A stretch of DNA of 64,000 nt, from contig NZ_JALGBI010000002.1 in NCBI RefSeq assembly GCF_022809125.1, positions 629,685 to 693,684 of the forward strand. The letters run 5' to 3'. The notes under the pieces were generated by a model. The model searched no databases and was not told where the DNA came from. It worked only from the letters and a program-made list of their open reading frames with translations. The position numbers were made by a program, and so were the translations under genes. The DNA comes from Variovorax terrae. Its GTDB lineage: Bacteria > Pseudomonadota > Gammaproteobacteria > Burkholderiales > Burkholderiaceae_C. Positions 50,192 through 58,240 of this stretch are shown here, in pieces (within the stretch, counting starts at the first letter, position 1; every line of letters starts with the position of its first letter).

Positions 50192-51613
50192 ATGAACACC
50201 GACAACTCTTCACCCACCTATCAACTGAACCGCCGCATCCCGGCGGACGAGGCCTACGACCTCGTCGTGGCCGGCGGCGGGCCGGCCGGCACGGCCGCCG
50301 CGGTCTGCGCGGCGCGCCTGGGCCTCAAGACCCTGCTGGTCGAGGCCACGGGCTGCCTGGGCGGCATGGGCACCTCGGGCCTGGTGGCCTCGTTCGGGCC
50401 GGTGTCCGACGGCGAGCGCATGCTGGTCGGCGGCTTCATGAAAGAACTGCTCGAAACCATGCAGGCGCGGCAGGCCTTCGGCCCGCATGTGGTGCAGGAA
50501 TTTCTGGACGCGCAGCTCAACCGCTGGGTGCCGTTCAAGCCCGAGAGCCTCAAGCGCATCCTGGACGAATTCGCGGTGCAGGCCGGGGTGGAGATCCGCT
50601 TCTTCACCCGCGTGGTCGAGGCCGAGGTGCAGGGCCACGAGGTGCGCGGCGTGGTGCTGAGCAACGTGGAGGGCCTGCGCTACGTGCCGGCCAAAACCTT
50701 CGTCGACGCCACCGGCGACGCCGCCCTGGCGGCGCTGGCGGGCGCCGAGTGCAAGGTGGTGCTGCGCGACACCGACACCGTGGCACCGAGCACCCTGTGC
50801 TCGCTGTTCGCCGGCGTGGACTGGTCGCACCCGGACTACGGCAGCGACTGGCGCGGCATCGACGCGGTGAAGAACCGCACCAAGACCGAGCTGCTGCCGC
50901 AGGCCATCGCCGACGGGCATTTCAGCCAGGAAGACCGCTTCATGCCGGGCATGAACAAGATCGGCGAACACAGCGGCGCGCTCAACGGCGGCCATGTGTT
51001 CAATCTCAACCCGCTGTCGATCCGCAGCCTGTCGGACGGCATGGTATTCGGCCGCAAGCTGGCCGTGGAATACGCCGAGTTCTACCGCCAATACGTGCCG
51101 GGCTGCGAGCAGGTCGAGCTGCTGGCCACGGCGCCGGTGATGGGTGTGCGCGACTCGCGCCGCATCGTCGGCGAGTTCGAGCTGACCATCGAGGACTTCC
51201 GCGAGCGCCGCCAGTTTGCTGACCAGGTGGCGGTCTACAACCGGCCGACCGACGTGCACCCGACCAACACCTCGCGCGAGGAGTACGAGCGCTTCCTCAA
51301 GGATTTCCACGGCAAGGACAACCTGGGCCTGGGCGGCAGCGTCGGCATTCCCTACAGCATCCTGGTGCCGCGCGGCTGGAACAACCTCTGGGTGGCCGGG
51401 CGCTGCCATTCGAGCGACACCAAGGTGCACGGCTCGATTCGCGCGCAGTCGGCGGCCTACCTGATGGGCCAGGCGGTGGGCACGGCGGCCGCGCAGTCGG
51501 TGCGCACCGGCCAGCCGGCTTGCGACCTCGACACGCGTGCGCTGGTGGAGACCCTGCGCGGCGCCGGCGCCTACCTGCCGCAGGCCCGCCTGTCAGCCAG
51601 CATGACGCGCTGA
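50192..51613 (+). CDS. FAD-dependent oxidoreductase (FAD_oxidored family)
   Basis: 473 residues. N-terminal dinucleotide-binding motif DLVVAGGGPAGTAAAVCAAR near residue 24, then LLVEATGCLGGMGTSGLVAS, where the GCLGG/GT-type segment is typical of the FAD_oxidored (PF12831) group. Later blocks FVDATGDAALAALAGAECKV near residue 170 and GRCHSSDTKVHGSIRAQSAA near the C-terminus complete the FAD site. Members oxidise or reduce organic acids and are often encoded beside Bug proteins. The substrate is unknown. Its 3' end overlaps the convergent LysR gene by 21 bases. Confidence 0.9.
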   Translation: MNTDNSSPTYQLNRRIPADEAYDLVVAGGGPAGTAAAVCAARLGLKTLLVEATGCLGGMGTSGLVASFGPVSDGERMLVGGFMKELLETMQARQAFGPHVVQEFLDAQLNRWVPFKPESLKRILDEFAVQAGVEIRFFTRVVEAEVQGHEVRGVVLSNVEGLRYVPAKTFVDATGDAALAALAGAECKVVLRDTDTVAPSTLCSLFAGVDWSHPDYGSDWRGIDAVKNRTKTELLPQAIADGHFSQEDRFMPGMNKIGEHSGALNGGHVFNLNPLSIRSLSDGMVFGRKLAVEYAEFYRQYVPGCEQVELLATAPVMGVRDSRRIVGEFELTIEDFRERRQFADQVAVYNRPTDVHPTNTSREEYERFLKDFHGKDNLGLGGSVGIPYSILVPRGWNNLWVAGRCHSSDTKVHGSIRAQSAAYLMGQAVGTAAAQSVRTGQPACDLDTRALVETLRGAGAYLPQARLSASMTR

Positions 51614-52534
51614 GCCAGGTGCCCGCATGGCGGGGAGGTCCACCGGCACGGTGGCCACCACGTCCCGGATCAGGTTCCAGACGGTTTGCACCACGGGCGC
51701 CAGCGCCCGGTTGCGCCGGTGCACCAGCATGACGTCGCGGTCCACGCGCGGCGTCAGCGGCCGCACGCACAGCGCGCTCAGCTCGGCCGCATGCAGCGCC
51801 AGCGCCGGCAGCACGGTGATGCCGAGCCCGGCCTCGACCATGCGGAACGCGGTGGTGGGGTGGCCCAGCTCCTGCACCACCTCGCAGCGCACCTGGTGGT
51901 TCGCCAGCGCCAGGTCGATCAGGCGGCGGCTGCCCGAGGCGTGGTCCAGCAGCACCAGCCGCTCGCCCGTGAGCTCCCGCCAGGGCACGCTGCGGCGCCG
52001 CGCGAAGCGGTGGCCGGGCGGGCAGACCAGGCAGAAGGGCTCGGACAGGATCACCTCGCCGTGCAGGTCTTCGGGCGAGCCCGGGTCGATCACGAGGCCG
52101 AAGTCCACCTCGCCGGCGCGCACGCTGCCCAGCACGTCCTGCTGGATGCGGTCCAGCAGCACCAGCTGGATGCCGGGGTGGCTGCGCTGGCATTCGGCGA
52201 TGCAGGCCGGCATCAGGTTGGCCGACAGCGTGGGGCTGCTGGCCACGCGCACCTTGCCGCGCCGCTGCGTGGCCATGCCCTGCACGTCGGACAGCGCGAT
52301 CTCCAGCTCATCGAGCAGGCGGTCCAGGCGGCCCGCCAGGCTGCGCCCGGCCTCGGTCAGCTCCACCTCGCGCGTGGTGCGGTTCACCAGCTTGAGGCCG
52401 AGCTGGCCTTCGAGCTCGTGGATGCAGCGGCTCACGGCCGGCTGGGTCAGCCCGATGCGGTCGCCGGCACGGCTGAAATTGCGGCTGTCGGCCACGGCTT
52501 GGAACACGCGGAGCTGGCGCAGCGTCACATTCAT
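51593..52534 (-). CDS. LysR-family regulator
   Basis: 313 residues. Winged HTH MNVTLRQLRVFQAVADSRNF, SRAGDRIGLTQPAVSRCIHE; effector domain about 90-300 with RAGEVDFGLVIDPGSPEDLH and FRMVEAGLGITVLPALALHA. Its start codon lies within a palindromic operator, suggesting autoregulation. It is divergent from the SBF-like transporter at 52644, the likely target; the overlapping FAD-oxidoreductase gene could also be affected. Confidence 0.93.
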   Translation of the reverse strand: MNVTLRQLRVFQAVADSRNFSRAGDRIGLTQPAVSRCIHELEGQLGLKLVNRTTREVELTEAGRSLAGRLDRLLDELEIALSDVQGMATQRRGKVRVASSPTLSANLMPACIAECQRSHPGIQLVLLDRIQQDVLGSVRAGEVDFGLVIDPGSPEDLHGEVILSEPFCLVCPPGHRFARRRSVPWRELTGERLVLLDHASGSRRLIDLALANHQVRCEVVQELGHPTTAFRMVEAGLGITVLPALALHAAELSALCVRPLTPRVDRDVMLVHRRNRALAPVVQTVWNLIRDVVATVPVDLPAMRAPGSARHAG

Positions 52535-52574
52535 GATTTGAAATCATATATCCATCAGAGAAATCCATTTCTCT
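52533..52574. promoter_or_regulatory. two adjacent palindromic operators
   Basis: A perfect 15-base palindrome ATGATTT-G-AAATCAT at 52533-52547 contains the LysR start codon and the T-N11-A core. A second perfect inverted repeat, AGAGAAAT-CC-ATTTCTCT, lies at 52557-52574. Both lie in the 109-base spacer between the LysR gene and the SBF-like transporter, fitting an autoregulation site and an activation site. Confidence 0.65.
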
Positions 52575-52643
52575 TTTCAATCGGGCAGGGCTCCAATAGC
52601 TTCATTCGCTCCTGTCCTGCGGGGGCGCCAAGGAGTTTTCGCC

Positions 52644-53648
52644 ATGTCCCGCCCGCGTTTCCTGCCCGACAACTTCACCCTGGCCCTGGTGGCCACGGTC
52701 ACCCTGGCCAGCCTGCTGCCGGCGCGCGGCGGCGTGGCCCATGGCTTCGAGACGGCGACCACGGTGGCCGTCGGCCTGCTGTTCTTCCTGCATGGCGCCA
52801 AGCTGTCGCGCGAGGCCGTGATCGCGGGCGCCACGCACTGGCGGCTGCACCTGCTGGTGTTTGCCAGCACCTTCGTGCTGTTTCCGCTGCTGGGGCTGGC
52901 GCTCAAGCCGCTGCTGGCGCCGCTGGTGACGCCCGAGCTGTACCTGGGCGTGCTGTTCCTGTGCGCGCTGCCGGCCACGGTGCAGTCGGCGATTGCCTTC
53001 ACCGCGATGGCGCGCGGCAACATGCCGGCCGCCGTCTGCAGCGCCTCGGCCTCGACGCTGCTGGGCATCTTCGTCACGCCGCTGCTGGTCAACCTGCTGG
53101 TGGTGCAGCATGGCGCCGGTGCCTCCGGTTCGTTCGACTCGATCCCGCGCATCATGCTGCAGCTGATGGCGCCCTTCATCGCCGGCCAGTTGTTGCGGCG
53201 CTGGATCGGCGGCTGGATCAGGCGCCGCGCCGCGGTGCTGCGCTTCGTGGACCAGGGCTCGATCCTGCTGGTGGTCTACACGGCCTTCAGCGCGGCCGTG
53301 ATCGAGGGCCTGTGGAAGCAGGTGCCGCTGGCGGCGCTGGCCGGCGTGCTGGTGGTCTGCGCGGTGCTGCTGGCGCTGGCGCTCACCGTCACCACCTGGG
53401 CCAGCCGCCGGCTCGGCTTCGACAAGGCCGACGAGGTGACCATCGTGTTCTGCGGCTCCAAGAAGAGCCTGGCCAGCGGCATTCCCATGGCCAAAGTGCT
53501 GTTCGCCTCGCACGCGGTGGGCGCCATCGTGCTGCCGCTGATGCTGTTCCACCAGATGCAGCTCATGGTCTGCGCGGTGCTGGCGCAGCGCTATGCGCGC
53601 CGCGCAGAAGACGCCCCCGCAGCGCGGGCCAGCGCCGCCGCGGGCTGA
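52644..53648 (+). CDS. bile acid:sodium symporter-like (SBF-like) membrane transporter
   Basis: 334 residues, about ten hydrophobic helices: FTLALVATVTLASLLPARGG, ATTVAVGLLFFLHGAKLSRE, and the conserved ALPATVQSAIAFTAMARGN near residue 112 and CGSKKSLASGIPMAKVLFA near 270. This is the SBF-like (PF13593, YfeH/RCH1) group; members move organic anions or affect calcium and pH balance. AAGGAG precedes the ATG. Controlled, by position, by the divergent LysR at 51593. Confidence 0.92.
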   Translation: MSRPRFLPDNFTLALVATVTLASLLPARGGVAHGFETATTVAVGLLFFLHGAKLSREAVIAGATHWRLHLLVFASTFVLFPLLGLALKPLLAPLVTPELYLGVLFLCALPATVQSAIAFTAMARGNMPAAVCSASASTLLGIFVTPLLVNLLVVQHGAGASGSFDSIPRIMLQLMAPFIAGQLLRRWIGGWIRRRAAVLRFVDQGSILLVVYTAFSAAVIEGLWKQVPLAALAGVLVVCAVLLALALTVTTWASRRLGFDKADEVTIVFCGSKKSLASGIPMAKVLFASHAVGAIVLPLMLFHQMQLMVCAVLAQRYARRAEDAPAARASAAAG

Positions 53649-53672
53649 GGCTTCGGCTGGCTTGCCGGGGGG

Positions 53673-55337
53673 TCAGCGCTCGGCCTGCTCGGCCAGCGCC
53701 GGCTGGCGCAGCCGGTTGGGCGCCAGGGCGCCGGCGGAGTCGAGGATCGGGTAGGCGATCGAGCAGATATGCGAGTTGATGCGCTTCAGGTCGCTGATCA
53801 GGTCGATGTGCAGCGAGCTGGTCTCGATGCTCTGCACCGTGTTGTCGGACAGCCGGGCCAGGTGCGTGCTGGCGTAGGCGCGTTCCAGGTCGCGAAAGCG
53901 CGCCTTCTCTTCCAGCAGCTTCTGCGCATCGCGCACCGTGCCGTTGAGGAACACGCTCATGCCCAGGCGCAGGTTGTCCAGCAGGCGCGCGTGCAGCTCG
54001 GTGATCTCGGCCATGCCGGCCTCGGAGAAGCTGCGGTCCTTCTTGATCTTCTTGTCCTCGATGTCGATCAGCACGCGCTCGATGATGTCGCCGATCTGCT
54101 CCATGTTGATGGTGAAGCTGATGATGTCGGTCCAGCGCCGGCTTTCTTCCTCGGCCAGCGCCTCGCGCGAAATCTTGGTGAGGTAGTACTTGATGGACGA
54201 GTACAGCTCGTCGACGGAGTCGTCCATCTTGCGCAGCTCCTCGGCCAGCCGCAGGTCATTGGTCTTGATGACGGTGAGCACGCCGTTGAGCATGGTCTCC
54301 ACCACGTCGGCCTGGTGCATGGCCTCGCGCGCCGCGCACGAGATCGCCAGCGACGGCGTGGACAGCGCCGACGGGTCCAGGTGCTGCAGCCGCATCTGCG
54401 AGGGCGGCTGCTCGGGTTTGGGCAGCAGCTTCTGGACGCCGCGCGCCACCAGTTGCGTCAGGCCGATGAAGCCCAGGCTGATGGCCACGTTGAAGGCCAG
54501 GTGGAACAGCACCACGGTGCTGGTGGCGTCTGCCAGCATCGGCTGCACGTGGCGCAGCCACAGGCCGATGCAGGGGGCGAGCAGCGCCACGCCCAGCAGC
54601 TTGAAGAACAGGTTGCCCACCGTGACCTGGCGCACCTCGACCGGGGACTTGGCGGTGGTCAGCACGGCCAGCAGGCCGCTGCCGAGATTGGCGCCCAGCA
54701 CCAGGCCCAGCGCCACGTCCAGCGGGACGGCGGAGGCCGCCGCCAGCGCGGCGATCAGCAGCACCACGGCCAGGCTGGAGTAGGCCGCGACCGCCAGCAC
54801 GGCGCCCACGGTGATTTCGAGCAGAACGTCGCTGCCGAGCGAGGACAGCAGGGCCCGCACCGCGGGCGCGGCCACCAGCGGCTCGGTGGCGTCCACCACC
54901 AGCCGCAGGGCCAGCAGCATCAGGCCCAGGCCGATCAGCACCCGCCCGATGCGCCCGACGGTGGCGTCCTGGCGCGACAGGAACAGCACCACGCCGACGA
55001 AGATGAACAGCGGCGAGAGCCAGGACAGGTCGAACGAGAAGAACACCGACATCAGGGCCGTGCCCACGTCGGCGCCGCGCATCACGGCCAGCGCCGCCGG
55101 CAGGGTGATCAGGCCCTGGCCGACGAAGGAGGAGGTCATGAGCGAGGTGGCGGTGCTCGACTGCACCAGCGCAGTGACGCCGATACCCGACAGTGCCGCG
55201 GTGAACCGGTTGCCCATGCTGCGCGCGAGGATGCGGCGCAGGTTGGCGCCGAAGACGCGCAGCACGCCGGTGCGAACGAGATGGGTCCCCCAGACGAGCA
55301 GCGCGATCGCTGCCAGAAGATTCAACAGATGCTTCAT
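53673..55337 (-). CDS. Na/Pi cotransporter family protein with PhoU-like domain
   Basis: 554 residues. N-terminal Na/Pi-cotransporter repeats with GIGVTALVQSSTATSLMTSS near residue 52 (the QSSTAT motif) and a second QSS-type segment, GANLGSGLLAVLTTAKS, near 215. The C-terminal 190 or so residues form a helical PhoU-like domain (LAEELRKMDDSVDELYSSIK). It would import phosphate with sodium. 87 bases downstream of the Bug gene on the same strand, it could extend the phosphoesterase-type operon; a weak hairpin at 55374-55392 lies between. Confidence 0.93.
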   Translation of the reverse strand: MKHLLNLLAAIALLVWGTHLVRTGVLRVFGANLRRILARSMGNRFTAALSGIGVTALVQSSTATSLMTSSFVGQGLITLPAALAVMRGADVGTALMSVFFSFDLSWLSPLFIFVGVVLFLSRQDATVGRIGRVLIGLGLMLLALRLVVDATEPLVAAPAVRALLSSLGSDVLLEITVGAVLAVAAYSSLAVVLLIAALAAASAVPLDVALGLVLGANLGSGLLAVLTTAKSPVEVRQVTVGNLFFKLLGVALLAPCIGLWLRHVQPMLADATSTVVLFHLAFNVAISLGFIGLTQLVARGVQKLLPKPEQPPSQMRLQHLDPSALSTPSLAISCAAREAMHQADVVETMLNGVLTVIKTNDLRLAEELRKMDDSVDELYSSIKYYLTKISREALAEEESRRWTDIISFTINMEQIGDIIERVLIDIEDKKIKKDRSFSEAGMAEITELHARLLDNLRLGMSVFLNGTVRDAQKLLEEKARFRDLERAYASTHLARLSDNTVQSIETSSLHIDLISDLKRINSHICSIAYPILDSAGALAPNRLRQPALAEQAER

Positions 55338-55424
55338 CTGTGAAGGACTATACCCTCATGCCTCTGCCGTTTCGACCGGGCCACCCCCGGTCAGGCCCGC
55401 GGCTTGGCCGGAGGACGGCCACGG

Positions 55425-56387
55425 CTAGTCGATCCGGGCATTGGACGCCTTGACGACTTCGCGCCACTGCGCCACGTCGGCGGCGATGTAGCGCGCGTAG
55501 TCCTCGCCCGATTTGACGCGGATCATGACGCCCTGGGTCGCGAAGCTGGCCCGGATCGCGGGCGATTCGGCCACCCGGGCCAGCTCGGCGGCCAGCTTGT
55601 CGACGACCGGGCGCGGCACGCCGGCGGGGGCCACGAGGCCGAACCAGGAGCGGACCTCCGCGCCGTTCACGCCGCTTTCGCGCAGCGTGGGCACATCCGG
55701 GTACGAGGCCAGGCGCTCCGGCGCCGTGGTGGCCAGCACCTTGAGGCGGCCCGCCGCGACCTGCTGGGCCACCTCGACTGGAACGGCAAACATCAACTGC
55801 GTCTGGCCCGCCACCAGATCGACGATCGCCGGGCCGCCGCCCTTGTAGGGCACGTGCACGAGGTCGGTCTGGGTGCGCAGCTTGAACAGTTCTCCCGCCA
55901 GGTGCGGGACCGTGCCGTTGCCGGCGGAGGCGAAGCTCAGTGTGCCGGGCTTGGCCTTGGCCAGGGCGATCAGCTCCTTGACGGAGTTGGCCGGCACGGA
56001 AGGGTGGGCCACCAGGATGAACGGGGCTTCGGCCAGCAGTGCAACCGGCGTGAAATCGCGCTGCGCATCGTAGGGAAGCCGGGGGTACATCACCTGCGAG
56101 ATGCTGAACGGCGTGGGAGCGAACAGCAGCGTGTAGCCGTCGGGCGCGGCCTTGGCGACGAAGCTGGTGCCGATGGTCGTGCCCGCACCGGGCTTGTTGT
56201 CGATCACGACGGGCTGCTTGAGCTGCGCCGCCAGCTGAAGCCCGACTTCGCGTGCCAGCACATCCGTCGCGCCGCCCGGCGCGAACGGCACCACCAGCGT
56301 CACCGGCCGGGCCGGATAGGCGGCCTGCGCCAGGGCGGCCGAGGCAGCGAGCAGTGCCGGCAGAAGGAGCATGGATCTGCGGTTCAT
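55425..56387 (-). CDS. Bug/TctC-family periplasmic substrate-binding protein
   Basis: 320 residues from the ATG at 56385-56387. Signal peptide RRSMLLLPALLAASAALAQA, mature start YPARPVTLVVPFAPGGATDV. Blocks: PVVIDNKPGAGTTIGTSFVA, VHVPYKGGGPAIVDLVAGQT, DVPTLRESGVNGAEVRSWFG. Its start overlaps the stop of the phosphatase-family gene (ATGA), so translation is coupled to two cytoplasmic phosphoesterases. This is the only Bug gene in the window tied to phosphoester enzymes. The ligand may be a phosphorylated or polyol compound (inference). Confidence 0.95.
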   Translation of the reverse strand: MNRRSMLLLPALLAASAALAQAAYPARPVTLVVPFAPGGATDVLAREVGLQLAAQLKQPVVIDNKPGAGTTIGTSFVAKAAPDGYTLLFAPTPFSISQVMYPRLPYDAQRDFTPVALLAEAPFILVAHPSVPANSVKELIALAKAKPGTLSFASAGNGTVPHLAGELFKLRTQTDLVHVPYKGGGPAIVDLVAGQTQLMFAVPVEVAQQVAAGRLKVLATTAPERLASYPDVPTLRESGVNGAEVRSWFGLVAPAGVPRPVVDKLAAELARVAESPAIRASFATQGVMIRVKSGEDYARYIAADVAQWREVVKASNARID

Positions 56388-57226
56388 GGGTGAATCTCCA
56401 GTAAAAGCGGTTGGTGATCGGAAGCGTGGGTGTCTGCCTGGACGCCGAGGGTGCGCACCTGCGGCGCCAGATCGCTCGAGACGAAGATGAAGTCGAGGCA
56501 ACGTTTCGGTGCGGCCGGGTCGTGCTGCCCGACGGTTGGCAGGTGGGGCTGGCGGGGATGCACCAGGGGCCACGCATCGACGTAGGCCGGCACGTCGGCC
56601 TGGAGCGCCTGGAGGCGGGCCACGGCGGCGTCTTCCGGCGTGCAGTTGAAATCGCCCGTGAGGATGGCACGCTGTCCGCTCGGCCGGGTTTCGAAGGGGC
56701 TGCCGATCTTGTGGGCCTGGACCACGTCCGCCGCGTGGCTGCAGGCGTCCGCGTGGACACGGCGCAGCATGTCGATCTGGGCCTCGCGCTGGCGTGCCGA
56801 GTAGTACTCCAGGTGCGTGGTCGTGACGCGCAGCGCGCCGTCCGGCGCCAGCAGCACGGCTTCGAGCGCCAGGCGCGGCATGGTCGGAAGCGTGGGCTCG
56901 GCGGGCCAGGGCAACTGGTGGCGCAGTACCTGCAGCACCGGGTAGCGCGAAAAAATCATGTTGCCGAAGCGCTGCCGCCCGAGGCCCGGCGTCTCGCGGT
57001 CGACCGCCACGCCGTCGATCGCGCGGTACCCGGGCAGCAGGGCCTGCAGCGCATCGAACTGGTTGCTGCCGTCATTGCCGGGTAGGCCGGGGTAGTTGTC
57101 GGTGACTTCCTGCAGGCACAGCACATCGAAATCCGCCATGTCCCGCGCAGTGCGGACGATGCGGGGCAGGTCGACGCGGCCATCCATACCCAGCCCCCAT
57201 TGGATGTTCCAGGTGATGAGCTTCAT
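56384..57226 (-). CDS. endonuclease/exonuclease/phosphatase (EEP) family enzyme
   Basis: 280 residues, no signal peptide. EEP fold motifs: MKLITWNIQWGLGMDG (Asn for metal), DVLCLQEVTDNYP near residue 37 (catalytic Glu), TTHLEYYSA near 137, LTGDFNCTPED near 190 (Asp/Asn) and HASDHQPLLLEIHP at the end (catalytic His). The family includes DNA exonucleases, sphingomyelinases, inositol-polyphosphate and glycerophosphodiester-type phosphatases. Encoded between an inositol-monophosphatase-like protein and a Bug protein with coupled starts, so a small-molecule phosphodiester or phosphate ester is a likelier substrate than DNA. Confidence 0.9.
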   Translation of the reverse strand: MKLITWNIQWGLGMDGRVDLPRIVRTARDMADFDVLCLQEVTDNYPGLPGNDGSNQFDALQALLPGYRAIDGVAVDRETPGLGRQRFGNMIFSRYPVLQVLRHQLPWPAEPTLPTMPRLALEAVLLAPDGALRVTTTHLEYYSARQREAQIDMLRRVHADACSHAADVVQAHKIGSPFETRPSGQRAILTGDFNCTPEDAAVARLQALQADVPAYVDAWPLVHPRQPHLPTVGQHDPAAPKRCLDFIFVSSDLAPQVRTLGVQADTHASDHQPLLLEIHP

Positions 57227-58092
57227 GCGGCCGGCTCCGGTTCACGGGCCAGGGCCGCAGCGGCGGGCGCCAGTTGCAGCGCATGGCGGATGGCGTGCCA
57301 ACTGGCCGCGTCGGGGGCGGACAGCAGCCCGCCGGTGCGGCGCCGGGGGTCGTAGGGCTGGCCGTCCAGGTGCGCGCAGTAGCCGCCCGCTTCCTCGTGC
57401 AGCAGCACGCCGGGGGCATGGTCCCAGGGCGCCAGCTTGTGGTACAGCGCGAAATCGTAGTGGCCGGAGGCGATGAGCCGGTATTCCTGCGCCGCGCAGC
57501 GGTAGGCCGCATTCGACGCGAAGGCCGTGAGCCCGACCGCCACCCGCGAGCGCGCGGGCTCGTCCAGATTCAGCCAGAGGCCGCAGCCCTCCATCTCGGA
57601 GACGGGGCGCGCCTTCGCGGCGCGCAGCCGTTCGCGCCGCCCATCGCGGTGGCGGACCCAGGCGCCGCCGCCACGCCGTGCCATGGCCCAGTCGCGGCCC
57701 ACCGGGTCGCAGATGACGCTGGCCAGCACGCGGCCCCCGGCCAGGAAGGCCACCATGACGCCGAACAGGCTCAGCCCCGAGGCGAAATTGCGGGTGCCGT
57801 CGACCGGGTCGACCAGGATCACCAGGCCGCTCCCGTCCAGGGCCTCCAGCAGCCCCTCGTCGCGCGCCACGGCTTCCTCGCCGATCACCAGCGCGCCTGG
57901 AAACAGGGCTGGCAGCCGCGCCGTCAGCAGGCGCTCGGCGGCCTCATCGGCCACCGTCACGAGGTCGATCGCCGAGCTCTTGGCGCGCACGTCCTGGGGG
58001 CCGAGCCGGCGAAAGCAGGGAAGGATGGCCTCATCGGCGACCGCCAGCATCAGGTCGGCCGTGGCGTCCAGTTGTTCGAGGGTAGGTGTCAT
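57223..58092 (-). CDS. inositol-monophosphatase family protein
   Basis: 289 residues. Metal motifs: GEEAVARDEGLL near residue 70 (Glu), VDPVDGTRNFASGLSLFGVM near 92 (the DPxDGTxNF signature), and YHKLAPWDHAPGVLLHEEAG near 228 (WDxAaG). Mg2+-dependent, Li+-sensitive family acting on inositol phosphates, histidinol phosphate, nucleotide 3'-phosphates or fructose 1,6-bisphosphate. First gene of the operon; overlaps the EEP gene by 4 bases. Divergent from the SorC-type regulator with twin palindromes between them. Confidence 0.92.
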   Translation of the reverse strand: MTPTLEQLDATADLMLAVADEAILPCFRRLGPQDVRAKSSAIDLVTVADEAAERLLTARLPALFPGALVIGEEAVARDEGLLEALDGSGLVILVDPVDGTRNFASGLSLFGVMVAFLAGGRVLASVICDPVGRDWAMARRGGGAWVRHRDGRRERLRAAKARPVSEMEGCGLWLNLDEPARSRVAVGLTAFASNAAYRCAAQEYRLIASGHYDFALYHKLAPWDHAPGVLLHEEAGGYCAHLDGQPYDPRRRTGGLLSAPDAASWHAIRHALQLAPAAAALAREPEPAA

Positions 58093-58157
58093 GAAAAAAA
58101 AGCGGGGCAGGCCGGTGGAGTCAGAGGCGCCGCCTGGCCAAGGTTTCGGGTTGATGA

Positions 58158-58186
58158 ATCATATGATTATTAAATGTTCATATGAT
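58158..58186. promoter_or_regulatory. twin-palindrome candidate operator for the SorC-type regulator
   Basis: ATCATATGAT at 58158-58167 is a perfect 10-base palindrome; TTCATATGAT at 58177-58186 repeats nine of its ten bases. Their centres are 19 bases apart, about two helical turns. The AT-rich block stands out in GC-rich DNA between the IMPase operon (start 58092) and the regulator (start 58241). Confidence 0.65.
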
Positions 58187-58240
58187 AGATATTTACCCTA
58201 GGCCCCCGGGAGACGGCCGGCGGGCGATTAGGATCAGCGC

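Noticed and set aside
52587..52612. Further copy of the GCTAT...ATAGC palindrome (AATAGCTTCATTCGCTCC)
   Set aside because: Only one arm is present; too short to separate from chance.
55374..55392. Hairpin GACCGGG/CCCGGTC between the Bug and Na/Pi cotransporter genes as a terminator
   Set aside because: A 7-bp stem but no T run on the minus strand. It may weaken read-through, but it is not listed as a terminator.
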